Translations under genes and position numbers: made by a program
Origin: Bacteroidaceae bacterium
Lineage (GTDB): Bacteria > Bacteroidota > Bacteroidia > Bacteroidales > Bacteroidaceae
NCBI GenBank assembly: GCA_900769465.1
Contig: CAAGGT010000255.1
Coordinates: 1-64,000 of the forward strand
Length of the DNA: 64,000 nucleotides
Reading direction: 5' to 3'
The notes under the pieces: model-generated
Databases searched by the model: none
The model's input: only the letters and a program-made list of their open reading frames with translations
Told to the model about the DNA's origin: nothing
Shown here: positions 32,507-41,209 of the stretch, in pieces
How positions within the stretch are numbered: position 1 is the first letter of the stretch
Layout: the number at the start of each line of letters is the position of its first letter

Positions 32507-35500
32507 TCATTTTGGCAATGTAAACAATATGACCAGCCCCTCGACATCGGAACGTGCCTCAACACGCGAACCGTGCCGTCCTGTATAATCCTCGTGCATA
32601 CGCACTATCTCCTTCGCAACAAGATACTCCATACCGCACAATTCGTTCCGCGCGCCAATGTTATATCGCGACGGGGTGAACAGCTCCACTATCTCATCAC
32701 TGGGCAGTGTGCGGCGATTATCTACAAGTTCAATCCTCACCACATCACCCGTATCGGTAGCACGCAGCAACAGCGTTCCATCCTTCTCTTCCTTGAGCGC
32801 CGCATCCACAAGCACTTCAAAGAGATAGGCGACAAGCTCGGGATCAACCTTCACACAGGTTTCTGTGGGCTCATACACAAGCGAGAGCTTTACCCCACGT
32901 CGCTTGGCGCAACGTGCCGCGTAGGTTGCCGCAGCGTTGAAGAATTGTTCAACACGCGTTTCGGCGAGGTTGAAGCACATAGTATCCAGTTCGCGTTTCG
33001 CACAGTTGGAAAGAATGCCGAACACCGAATTGTAGTAATCCATCAGTTCGCACATAGCAGCGATATTGCCACTGCGGCCATCTGTTGCCGCGAGTGTCTT
33101 CTGTGCAAGCTCGCGCACACGGCTGGGATAGTAGACCGTCTCGTGCTTGATGACCGACAGACAGTTGTCCATAACCATATTCTGCACATGCAGACGGTTC
33201 TCCTCGTACTTCAGGCGTTCTGTCTCCTCCTCTATCTCCTCGAGAGTCATATAGCTGTTGGCGACACGCACCGTGCGGTGGTATGCTATGGATGCCACAA
33301 AGCGCGCGACAAGTTCCACGCTCACCGCCTCGTTCTTGCTCAAAGGACGTTCAGTTACAAATTCAATGGCACCGACAAGAACCTCGTCACCAGCCACCGT
33401 TGCATATAGAGGCAACACGCGCAGGAGCGAATCGGCCGAGACAAAAGGCTCTCCGTCGTCGACTACACCGTGCAGATAGACATCGGCGCGGCCGCGGGGG
33501 AATGGCACAGGCGCTGCGGCTGCCAGACGTTCATCACAGAGCAGCAGAGCCACCTGCCTGATGCACATACGCTCACCCAGGGATGAATGGATTTCATTGG
33601 CCATAGCCTGCAGCATCTCCTGTGGTGTGCTTTGCGATGAGCGCGCAACAAGCTCCAACAAGCGCAGATTGGTACTCTGTACCATACGCTCATTCGCCTT
33701 GCCTATTACAGTGTGGCGCAGATATGCTATAAGGAAATAGAGCAACAGCACCAGGGAGACGAAAAAGGATATACCTATGAATGCAGTGCGCAGATTCAAT
33801 GCCTCGCGTGCGCTTTCATACTGCGCTGCGACAGCTTTGTCCTCATCGACAAGGCGGTAAAGGGTTGAACAGATATAGTTGTTGTACCTGTATGATTGCC
33901 ACTCCTGCAATGCCAATGAAGCAACAGCCAGTTCATTGCGCATATCGAGTATGTTGTAGAATATATCATCGGTCAGATGTTCGGGGAAAAGCCCCTCGCG
34001 CCACCATTTCAGTTCGGCATATCCGTTCCCTGACATGACAAGGGTGTCGTTGCCGCCAATCTCCTGCTTATAGTATCCGTTGAGCAGGGTGAAGGCTTTG
34101 CGGGCCTGCACAAAAGCCTCGGCATAGTTGCCGTGCGTGTTGCAGCTGTAGACCGAATCGGCATAATAGCGCACCTGGCCGAAGAGAGTATCAGTAGCCA
34201 TTGAGCTACAAGGCAACAACATAAGCAACAGCATGACACAGCGCATCACTCCTTTTGGCAGACGGAATGAGAAACGGCTTCCACCACCCTTGCGGCTTTG
34301 GATATTCATTGAGCAGACCGAGAACACCGCATCGGTTTTCCTGTATTTCTCAATGATTCCCTTGCAGTTCATCAAGCCAAAGCCGCCACCCTTGCTTTTG
34401 GCAGGCAGACTGCCATTGTCCCGGCCTATAGAAGTTGCATCGTACACCTTTTCATTGAGTATACGGTCAATATCGTTCTGCGAAATGCCAATGCCGCTGT
34501 CAGCAACGGCAACTTCGACATAATCCTCGCCCTCGACACACTCCACGGTGACCTCACCACCCGGAGGAGTGAATTTTGCGGCATTGTCAACAAGAGTATT
34601 TATCATGAATAGCGTGAGAGCCTTGTCGGCCTTCACCACCGGTGTACCATCACCCACAGTCAATGCTATGCCACGCGATTCAAGCAATTGACGGCCCTTC
34701 TCGATTATTGCGAACAGACTTGAAAGCGAGAAACTCTCCACCTGCAGATTCATCTCGCCCTGACGCATCTTAATCCAACGCTCAAGGATTATGTTCAGGT
34801 CATCGAGTTTCCCGGTCAGCTCGGTCACATAGCACAATTTACGCTCCACATCATCCGGAGCGGCGTTCTTCAATGCACACAGTTCATTGATTATCCTGTC
34901 GATATAGGGGCGCATGGACATGACGGTGGATACCGACACGCGCTTGAGAAGATTCTCACGCTTATGCTCGGCAAGGTATACGGCACAGGCACGGCGCATC
35001 TCCTCGAGCCTCTCCTGTTCATCACCGATATCGGCAAGACGCATTCCCTCGCCCACAGCAACCGCGACATACGGGACGAGCATCTCCAGCAGGGAATATT
35101 TCTCGGAGGAAAGCGGACGGGACGTGGTCACATAAAGAAAATCCGAACCACCACCCATATATCTAACAGCAAAAGAACGGCTGTAGGCACCAGGTGCGGG
35201 TGCAGTGAATGCAAACTGCACATCGCCCGAAAAACCGGCAAAGCAATTGTTCAGCAACGTCACTATATGGGCACAGAGTTCTTCCTTGCTACCCACATCC
35301 TGCGGCAAGGTGGAGAGCAACTGGCGGCACGCCTCGGGAAGACGTTTGAGCCCTCCGGAATATGACTTCACATACTTTCTCTTGCGGTAAGTGAAAACCA
35401 CTATCACAAGCGACAGCACCACAACCGACACAACCGACACAACAAGCCAATTGTCCAGACGCGATATACCGGCTACAAGCGTGGAGACACCGCTCTCATT

Positions 35501-36718
35501 CTTCTTGTTGAGGCGTGTGGTACGCAGCAACATCAGATAGCTCTCCCTGTTGATGTCAGAGGCGTACTTGTCACCCAAACCGGCAAAGGCACAACTGGCC
35601 TCGCGCCTGATACTCAAAAGACACTCGGGGATATTGTACATACTCGCATCGGAAAACATGGCGGGCTCAATCTCAATGTCGCAGTTGTCGAGCATATTCG
35701 ATGCAAAGTCGACCTCATCGGGGTAATAGGTGCTGTAATAGCTGTTAATTTCAACAAGAGCAGAATCGAGCAATGTCAATGCGCCATCATAATCCCCCAT
35801 CTGTGTCCTGCACGACGCAGAGACCGCCATAGCCTCAATCATCATATACCTGTCGCCATAACGCCTGAAATCATCGGCAGCCTCGGCCGCCAGAGTATAA
35901 TCCATTGCCACGGTATCACCGTTCTTCAACAACAGATGGGCCAAATTGTCGGGGATAGCATCGAGCAGTTCCTTGTTCTCACGCAACAGAATGGCCACCA
36001 ACAGTTTGTAGTTTGCCGTGAGCCATAGATACCCACGCGCCTCAGCCTCATTCAATCCACGTGCAAGCAGATTGAGACGTTCCTTTGTATCCGCTGAGGT
36101 ATTGGCAAGAAGCATTCTCGCATAGAGCTTGAGTGCGGGATCCACACTCTTTGCAAGCCCGGCATTCAAGTAGCCCAATGTACGCTTGACGTCATCGAGC
36201 ATAGAGAGATTCGAGAAGTAACAGACCGACACTATACCGAACTCAATCTTGGCGCGTTCAAAACGTGCCCTGTCACTCTCCGAAAGGCGTTCCACATCCT
36301 CGTTTATGCGTTTCATCCTCTCAAGTGCCCTTGCTCGGCAATCAAAGAATTCCCTGTTACCCGAGACACGATAACAGATTGTCATCTGCCCCACATCGGC
36401 AACAAGTTTCTCTATTTCGCAGTCGGCCTCGGCCTGCACTTTGTCATACAAGGCGGTAGCCGCCGCATAATCCATCTTCATCAGAGCCGAATAGGCCATG
36501 GCATTGGAAGCAACCATCATCAGTTCGTGGTTACCGGCCGCGAGGCTGTCAAGAGCCTTTGCCAACCCATCGGCCAACGCCACATCCTGGTAACGCGCCT
36601 CATAGACCTTGAGAGAGAGCGAATCGGTTCCAGTAGCCGAGTCGCCGCCGTGGCAGTGCCCTGCACAAGAGGTGAACAAGGCACACAACAGGAGTAGTAT
36701 GAAGGAGATATTACGCAT
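32507..36718 (-). CDS. Giant double sensor histidine kinase with internal signal peptide (DUF5112/DUF5113-like)
   Basis: Protein of 1403 aa made of two sensor-kinase modules in one frame. Module 1: signal/lipoprotein-like N-terminus (Cys18), periplasmic TPR-like repeats to about 415, membrane helix about 423-447, GAF-like region, an EHKREN box with His585, and a HATPase domain (Asn712 in NTLVDNAAKF, G box DSGIGIS, GGGFGLMNCKGIIEKY). Module 2 begins at Met825 with a second signal-like helix (MRCVMLLLMLLPCSSMA), a periplasmic segment, a membrane helix about 976-998, a GAF-like domain, an IKHETVYYPSR box with His1192 (as in DUF5113), and a degenerate C-terminal ATPase-like domain with Asp in place of the N-box Asn. 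Start at 36718, not 36739, because it begins the signal peptide and fits the promoter. First gene of the unit with the response regulator. Confidence 0.82.
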   Translation of the reverse strand: MRNISFILLLLCALFTSCAGHCHGGDSATGTDSLSLKVYEARYQDVALADGLAKALDSLAAGNHELMMVASNAMAYSALMKMDYAAATALYDKVQAEADCEIEKLVADVGQMTICYRVSGNREFFDCRARALERMKRINEDVERLSESDRARFERAKIEFGIVSVCYFSNLSMLDDVKRTLGYLNAGLAKSVDPALKLYARMLLANTSADTKERLNLLARGLNEAEARGYLWLTANYKLLVAILLRENKELLDAIPDNLAHLLLKNGDTVAMDYTLAAEAADDFRRYGDRYMMIEAMAVSASCRTQMGDYDGALTLLDSALVEINSYYSTYYPDEVDFASNMLDNCDIEIEPAMFSDASMYNIPECLLSIRREASCAFAGLGDKYASDINRESYLMLLRTTRLNKKNESGVSTLVAGISRLDNWLVVSVVSVVVLSLVIVVFTYRKRKYVKSYSGGLKRLPEACRQLLSTLPQDVGSKEELCAHIVTLLNNCFAGFSGDVQFAFTAPAPGAYSRSFAVRYMGGGSDFLYVTTSRPLSSEKYSLLEMLVPYVAVAVGEGMRLADIGDEQERLEEMRRACAVYLAEHKRENLLKRVSVSTVMSMRPYIDRIINELCALKNAAPDDVERKLCYVTELTGKLDDLNIILERWIKMRQGEMNLQVESFSLSSLFAIIEKGRQLLESRGIALTVGDGTPVVKADKALTLFMINTLVDNAAKFTPPGGEVTVECVEGEDYVEVAVADSGIGISQNDIDRILNEKVYDATSIGRDNGSLPAKSKGGGFGLMNCKGIIEKYRKTDAVFSVCSMNIQSRKGGGSRFSFRLPKGVMRCVMLLLMLLPCSSMATDTLFGQVRYYADSVYSCNTHGNYAEAFVQARKAFTLLNGYYKQEIGGNDTLVMSGNGYAELKWWREGLFPEHLTDDIFYNILDMRNELAVASLALQEWQSYRYNNYICSTLYRLVDEDKAVAAQYESAREALNLRTAFIGISFFVSLVLLLYFLIAYLRHTVIGKANERMVQSTNLRLLELVARSSQSTPQEMLQAMANEIHSSLGERMCIRQVALLLCDERLAAAAPVPFPRGRADVYLHGVVDDGEPFVSADSLLRVLPLYATVAGDEVLVGAIEFVTERPLSKNEAVSVELVARFVASIAYHRTVRVANSYMTLEEIEEETERLKYEENRLHVQNMVMDNCLSVIKHETVYYPSRVRELAQKTLAATDGRSGNIAAMCELMDYYNSVFGILSNCAKRELDTMCFNLAETRVEQFFNAAATYAARCAKRRGVKLSLVYEPTETCVKVDPELVAYLFEVLVDAALKEEKDGTLLLRATDTGDVVRIELVDNRRTLPSDEIVELFTPSRYNIGARNELCGMEYLVAKEIVRMHEDYTGRHGSRVEARSDVEGLVILFTLPK

Positions 36719-36750
36719 AAACACCACCGGAATAATCACGTTGTGAGATA

Positions 36751-36758
36751 CAAATTTA
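36751..36758 (-). promoter_or_regulatory. -7 box of the double-kinase operon
   Basis: The minus strand reads TAAATTTG (TAnnTTTG), 32 nt before the chosen start at 36718. Confidence 0.5.
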
Positions 36759-36790
36759 ATAATTTATATTGAACATATCGTATTCTACAT

Positions 36791-36825
36791 AAAAAATAAC
36801 GCTGTGAGACATTGCCCACAGCGTT
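36791..36825 (-). terminator. Terminator after the PepSY gene
   Basis: Stem 36798-36806 with 36817-36825 (9 bp); reading the minus strand it is followed by ATTTTTT. It separates the TraB-PepSY unit from the double-kinase operon. Confidence 0.8.
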
Positions 36826-36846
36826 GAAACATTATATAGCCGATTA

Positions 36847-38238
36847 TTATTTCTTGCTTTTATGCTTGCCATAAAGGCGCTTTATCCACAGATAGTAGCC
36901 TGTGAGCGGCAGGCTTGCACCAAACAGAGCTGCAAGGAAATAGAGTACACGGGTAAGCAAACCACCCCAGGAGCCTGTGTGCAGCGTATACACCCAACCG
37001 CCAATCTTGCTTTCGCAAGCTGCATCACCGTAGAGTTCAACCACTTCAATGTCACCGGTATTCTCGTTGAATATATACTTGTCGGCCGCGCGCATGTTTC
37101 CATACTTGGAAACCTTCACCGACACGGTGCCTGCCGACACTGTAATTGTCTCGAAATGCGGATTGAGTGCCATAACATTATCGTATGCAGCCTGCCAGGG
37201 AGCCGATGCAGGCTCTGACAACGGAACGCTCTGCGGTGTGGCACCGGTTTCAGCATCGGCCATCACAGTTGCCCCGCTTTGGGCATCAATCATTGTCGCA
37301 GCTGTCACCGCATCAACATCGGCAATGGATACTGCACCACCAGCATCAACATACTTACTGTCCACTACATTTGTAGCTGCAGTCACCGCGTCAGCATTCC
37401 ACAAGGGCACAGCGTCCAGTTCTGCCGCAGCATTGCCATTCTCACCATCATTTTTCACACAAACCGACAACGTACAATCCCTGCAGCTACCGGGACAAAC
37501 AGGAGTTTCAGCAATCTTGGGTGCCTTTCTTTCCACCACAGTTGTTTCCTTGGCCTCACCGGCACCAAACAGAGCATATACACCGTTCCTGTACCACTCG
37601 AACGACCAGGTCAAGCCTGTCAATGCCATCACCAACAGCAACAACAGTGCATAGAAACCACCGGCAACGTGAAGGTCGTACCAGAAACGGTTCTTGCCTT
37701 TTCTAAAAGTTATCTGCAGACGGTTCTTCAGCATCCTGCGGTTGCGCGGCCACCATATTACAAGACCTGTCAACAGTATCACCACAAAAGCAATAGTGCT
37801 TGCGCCCACAATAATCTTGCCCCAAAAAACCTTGCCCTCACCGGGATTGCTGTCCATTAGCCAACGGTGCAGGCGGAAGACTGTGCGGAAGAACGGCAGG
37901 CGCTCATCCTTGCCTATTACCTCGCCTGTATACTGGTTTACATAAACCGCGGCCTTCTTTGGCTTTGAGAGGTTTACCCTGTAAGCCTCATCGGGAGAAG
38001 ATGAAACGACAACACCCTTGACATCGACATCGGCAGGCAATGCCGCATCCACCTTGTCGGCAATTACATCCAGCGACAACGGTTCTCCAACGGGAGTTAC
38101 GGTTGAGATATCGCCAACACACAATGCAGTAATCTCCTTTTCTAAGACCAGCAACGCGCCGGTGAAACAGGTGACTGTTATTATAATGCCGAATGGCACC
38201 GACACCCACAGGTGGAATTTACGGAAGAGGTTTCTCAT
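36847..38238 (-). CDS. PepSY-associated membrane protein with four flavinylation-like motifs
   Basis: Protein of 463 aa with the PepSY_TM architecture: TM1 about 13-33, PepSY-like periplasmic domain, TM2 about 145-163, TM3 about 190-212, second periplasmic domain, TM4 about 425-452. Conserved His in the membrane flanks (RLHRWLMD His124, YDLHVAGGF His190, LHTGSWGG His420) suit heme or electron transfer. The second periplasmic domain has two unusual features: a Cys cluster (248, 252, 255, 260) and four repeats like the ApbE flavinylation site, DAVTAAT (283-289), DAVTAAT (309-315), DAQSGAT (318-324) and DAETGAT (328-334). I infer a transmembrane reductase carrying covalent FMN, perhaps for ferric iron reduction. 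It lies 13 nt after the TraB gene in one unit. Confidence 0.85.
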   Translation of the reverse strand: MRNLFRKFHLWVSVPFGIIITVTCFTGALLVLEKEITALCVGDISTVTPVGEPLSLDVIADKVDAALPADVDVKGVVVSSSPDEAYRVNLSKPKKAAVYVNQYTGEVIGKDERLPFFRTVFRLHRWLMDSNPGEGKVFWGKIIVGASTIAFVVILLTGLVIWWPRNRRMLKNRLQITFRKGKNRFWYDLHVAGGFYALLLLLVMALTGLTWSFEWYRNGVYALFGAGEAKETTVVERKAPKIAETPVCPGSCRDCTLSVCVKNDGENGNAAAELDAVPLWNADAVTAATNVVDSKYVDAGGAVSIADVDAVTAATMIDAQSGATVMADAETGATPQSVPLSEPASAPWQAAYDNVMALNPHFETITVSAGTVSVKVSKYGNMRAADKYIFNENTGDIEVVELYGDAACESKIGGWVYTLHTGSWGGLLTRVLYFLAALFGASLPLTGYYLWIKRLYGKHKSKK

Positions 38239-38251
38239 ATCACGTCTCCTC

Positions 38252-39157
38252 TCATTTCACAGCTTCTACAGTGTACCCTTTTGCCTTCAACAATTCAAGC
38301 ACACCTTTTTCGCCGGGCAAGTGAGCGGCACCCACAACAAACAATGTCGCAGCCTCGTTCATCATTGCGGGCATCTTCTCGGCCCAAGCCACATTGCGAC
38401 CATATATAAGCGCCTCCTCTTCCTCGGGGGTACTATCACACAAACTACCCATTTTCTCCTCGGTTATATTCCACAAGGCATCCATATCCTGCGAAAAGAA
38501 TGCAGCAGCGAGTTCCTTCATCTGCAATGAATAGTATTCGTTATTATCCACCATACAAAGAAGTTGCTGTTTTTGGCGTTCAATGGTAGCACCCATGTAG
38601 AGTGTGGCAATCTGGAAATCCACCGTCTCAAGCCCGACCACCTTCTTGCCGGCCACGGCGGCAGCCTGCTGAAAATAGGCATCAATGAGACTCGTTGGAT
38701 TAAACCCGGGAGTGAGCTTCATATACTGTACCAACTGCAGCTGCGTAGACAAGGCCGTAGGTGTGAATCGCCCCATCTGCTCCATGAGCATCGGGTTATC
38801 AAAATTCACGCCCAACAGGTCGCTCATATATGCATTCAGGCGTGTCATCTCATCGGCATCAAGCACATCGGCCAGCGACTTGCCGTCCGGCAAAAGCATA
38901 GCCTGCTGCACCTTTCCCATATTTTCAACGCTCTCCATCTCACTCATCACAACCTCGCCACATACAATGTCGACAGCCTCGAGTGCAGCTCTTGCGCCGG
39001 AGATGGAATCGACGAACGACGCGGGAGCCAGATGATATGTACCCACTATATATGAAGGTGCATCAAGGTCACAGTGTGAAATCTTATAAAGCAACTGTGC
39101 ATTGCCGGCAACTACAGCAACGATTGCCAACAAAAAGGATAAGAAGATTCTTTTCAT
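38252..39157 (-). CDS. TraB/GumN family protein
   Basis: Secreted protein of 301 aa with a signal peptide (about 1-20, ending GNAQ). Family motifs: YIVGTYHLAPASF near the N-terminus (GxxH), VVGLETVDFQ in the middle (the GLE site), and LFVVGAAHLPGEKGVLELLK at the C-terminus (GxxH). TraB/GumN (GxxHxxxE) proteins are thought to be metalloprotease-like. I take the Met at 39157: the -7 box at 39180-39187 puts transcription start so close to the upstream ATG (39169) that almost no leader would remain. Confidence 0.9.
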   Translation of the reverse strand: MKRIFLSFLLAIVAVVAGNAQLLYKISHCDLDAPSYIVGTYHLAPASFVDSISGARAALEAVDIVCGEVVMSEMESVENMGKVQQAMLLPDGKSLADVLDADEMTRLNAYMSDLLGVNFDNPMLMEQMGRFTPTALSTQLQLVQYMKLTPGFNPTSLIDAYFQQAAAVAGKKVVGLETVDFQIATLYMGATIERQKQQLLCMVDNNEYYSLQMKELAAAFFSQDMDALWNITEEKMGSLCDSTPEEEEALIYGRNVAWAEKMPAMMNEAATLFVVGAAHLPGEKGVLELLKAKGYTVEAVK

Positions 39158-39179
39158 GATTTTTGACATTTAATTTTGG

Positions 39180-39187
39180 CGAAGATA
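39180..39187 (-). promoter_or_regulatory. -7 box of the TraB-PepSY unit
   Basis: The minus strand reads TATCTTCG (TAnnTTCG), 22 nt before the chosen start codon. Confidence 0.55.
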
Positions 39188-39474
39188 GTAAAAAAACAAC
39201 AACATAAGCATCCAAAATCGGATGCCAAACATTAAGAAAACTTAAATCGCACGCAATATGCACCACATACAGGGAAAGTGTGTTAATTTTGACAGGTAAA
39301 TAAAAAAATGTAATAATATAGCTGTTGCCCCAACGTTCAAATGTCATGCTGAGCGAAGTCGAAGCATCTATTTAAAACGCGGTTTGAGATCCTTCACATT
39401 CGTTCAGGATGACAAGTTCGTGAAGAAAACGAGTTGCGGGTCAACTGCTATATTATTACCTAAAAAAAAGAGTT
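39188..39474. other. Gene-free interval with dispersed inverted repeat
   Basis: No gene seen. It contains the REP-like inverted repeat at 39341-39415 and the leader of the thioesterase gene. Confidence 0.6.
39341..39415. repeat. REP/MITE-like imperfect inverted repeat
   Basis: Arms of 29 nt at 39341-39369 (ATGTCATGCTGAGCGAAGTC...) and 39387-39415 (reverse complement begins TTGTCATCCTGAACGAATGT) with a 17-nt centre. The GTCATnCTGAnCGAA...GAAGnATCT motif is a common dispersed intergenic repeat in many bacterial genomes, including Bacteroidetes. No ORF inside. Confidence 0.75.
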
Positions 39475-39951
39475 ATGAAGAAGATAATAAACCCCTGGGC
39501 CGGACTCACCGACAAAGGCTATAATTGTTTTGCCTGCGCACCCACAAACCCCTGCGGACTGAAGATGGAGTTCTACGAGGATGGCGACGAGATTGTTTCG
39601 CTATGGACACCCGGCAACAATTATCAAGGTTGGCTCAACACCCTGCATGGCGGAATACAGGCCACACTGCTTGACGAAATTGGCGGATGGATTATAGCCC
39701 GCAAGTTCCAGACATCGGGTATGACCACAAATCTTGCCATCAAATACAAGAAACCCATACCTACAGGAGAGGATGTCACCATTGAAATCCGCGGTCGCGT
39801 GAAAGAAGTGAAACGTATGTTCGTTTTCATTGAGGCCGAGATAATATACAACGGCGAGACATGTTCAAGTGCCGAGATGACCTACTACACATTCCCCAAG
39901 GATGTAGCCGAGAAGGACTTTATGTTCAACGGTTGCGAAATAGAGGAGTAG
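39475..39951 (+). CDS. PaaI-type hotdog thioesterase
   Basis: Protein of 158 aa with the single hotdog fold of the PaaI/4HBT group: CFACAPTNPCGLKMEF near 19-34, YQGWLNTLHGGIQATLLDEIGG (HGG loop and acidic residue Asp/Glu of the active helix), TTNLAIKYKKPIPTGEDVTI. It should hydrolyse an acyl-CoA; substrate unknown. The N-terminal CxxC...C (Cys19, 22, 28) is common in a subgroup. Single gene, ending 13 nt before the convergent glycosyltransferase gene. Confidence 0.87.
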   Translation: MKKIINPWAGLTDKGYNCFACAPTNPCGLKMEFYEDGDEIVSLWTPGNNYQGWLNTLHGGIQATLLDEIGGWIIARKFQTSGMTTNLAIKYKKPIPTGEDVTIEIRGRVKEVKRMFVFIEAEIIYNGETCSSAEMTYYTFPKDVAEKDFMFNGCEIEE

Positions 39952-39964
39952 AAGCAACAGGCTG

Positions 39965-41152
39965 TCACTTGTTCAGGAACCCGATGAAACGCTCAAGTTG
40001 CTTTGAGAAAGAGTAAGCATCACGCGATGCCTCAAGGCAGTTTGCAGAATAGGCCGAATACTCATCGGACGGCATATCCACAAAGGTTCTGATATTCTGT
40101 TCAAGCGCTTTGTAGTCACCATACTCCGACACAAGGCCGAAACGGCACTCTTCGACAATGCGCGCTCCCTCGCCATTACCGCTGAAAAGGATTGGGATTC
40201 CAGCAGGCAGAAGGTCAAATATCTTGGAAGGTACCGCACCGTGTATGGCAGCTGCAAGAGGAATGACAGAAAGGTTATATTTCTTCAGTTCCTCATTCAT
40301 CTGTTGCTTTGAAACATAACCGTGATACCAGATATTCTTGTCGCCATTCTTGATGTACTCCTGTATCTCTTCAACCTGATTTCCACCACCATAGAGGTGC
40401 ATTTCGACACCGAGAGCCACAAAATCAACAGCCTTCAGAAGTTGCAGCATACCCTGTGCTACACCAAACAGGCCGGCATACACCAATTTCAGTTGTCCGT
40501 CCTTCTGTTTTACAGCTGCAGTGGCTGCGCCTGCCGGTTGCAGATTACGGTAAAGGAATGTCCTTTTACCCGGAAACATTGATTCAACATGCTCCACAAT
40601 CTCCTGCGATTGTCCCATCACAGAATCGGCGTTCCGGTATATGAACCTCTCGAAACTGCTTAACGCCTTGAATGAGATACTGCCCTCGCGCACGAATCCC
40701 AGCTCAACAGCCGAACCGGGCCACAAATCGGAGACATTAAGGACAACATTCTTGCCGAAAAGTTTCTTGAACAGCAACATTGCCGACACCGACACCATTA
40801 TGGGCGGAGACTGGACAATCACTCGGTCGTAGCTCCTGACCAATTTACGTTTGAACGCGAATGCCCACATTGTTGCCGCGTAGGCGGTCATCGCAAGAAC
40901 ACGCTTGAAGGGATTTTTGGACACCGTAGCATATGTCCAATAGCGATAGACATCAATGCCATCAATCTGTTCTTTCATTGAAAAGCGGCCACGATATCCA
41001 TCAAAGATTTGGCCTTTGGGATAATTGGGCATACAGGTCAAAACGTCCACGTCAACCCCTGCTGCTTTCAACCCTTTTGCAAGGTTGGCTATGCGGCTGG
41101 GAGCTGCACCCAATTCCGGTTCGTAGTAGAAAGAAACAACAAGTACTTTCAC
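39965..41152 (-). CDS. GT4 glycosyltransferase (WbuB-like)
   Basis: Protein of 395 aa, GT-B fold. The N-terminal Rossmann half starts VLVVSFYYEPELGAAPSRIANLAKGL, with LTCMPNYPKGQI typical of WbuB-like enzymes; the C-terminal half has LKLVYAGLFGVAQGMLQLLKA and the donor-binding segment HGAVPSKIFDLLPAGIPILF. It probably adds one sugar (WbuB relatives transfer an N-acetyl-fucosamine-type residue) to the lipid-linked repeat unit. Lies downstream of the UDP-sugar dehydrogenase gene on the minus strand. Confidence 0.88.
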   Translation of the reverse strand: MKVLVVSFYYEPELGAAPSRIANLAKGLKAAGVDVDVLTCMPNYPKGQIFDGYRGRFSMKEQIDGIDVYRYWTYATVSKNPFKRVLAMTAYAATMWAFAFKRKLVRSYDRVIVQSPPIMVSVSAMLLFKKLFGKNVVLNVSDLWPGSAVELGFVREGSISFKALSSFERFIYRNADSVMGQSQEIVEHVESMFPGKRTFLYRNLQPAGAATAAVKQKDGQLKLVYAGLFGVAQGMLQLLKAVDFVALGVEMHLYGGGNQVEEIQEYIKNGDKNIWYHGYVSKQQMNEELKKYNLSVIPLAAAIHGAVPSKIFDLLPAGIPILFSGNGEGARIVEECRFGLVSEYGDYKALEQNIRTFVDMPSDEYSAYSANCLEASRDAYSFSKQLERFIGFLNK

Positions 41153-41209
41153 CGATGTCGCGTTTTGTCTTAATTAGAATATCTTTTAATCAATAATATC
41201 GGCCGGAAA

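Noticed and set aside
32258..33409. Long open frame (383 codons) on the plus strand opposite the double kinase
   Set aside because: Composition is that of an antisense shadow of a real gene: no start signal, no recognisable domain, rich in His/Gln/Arg. The kinase frame has clear motifs.
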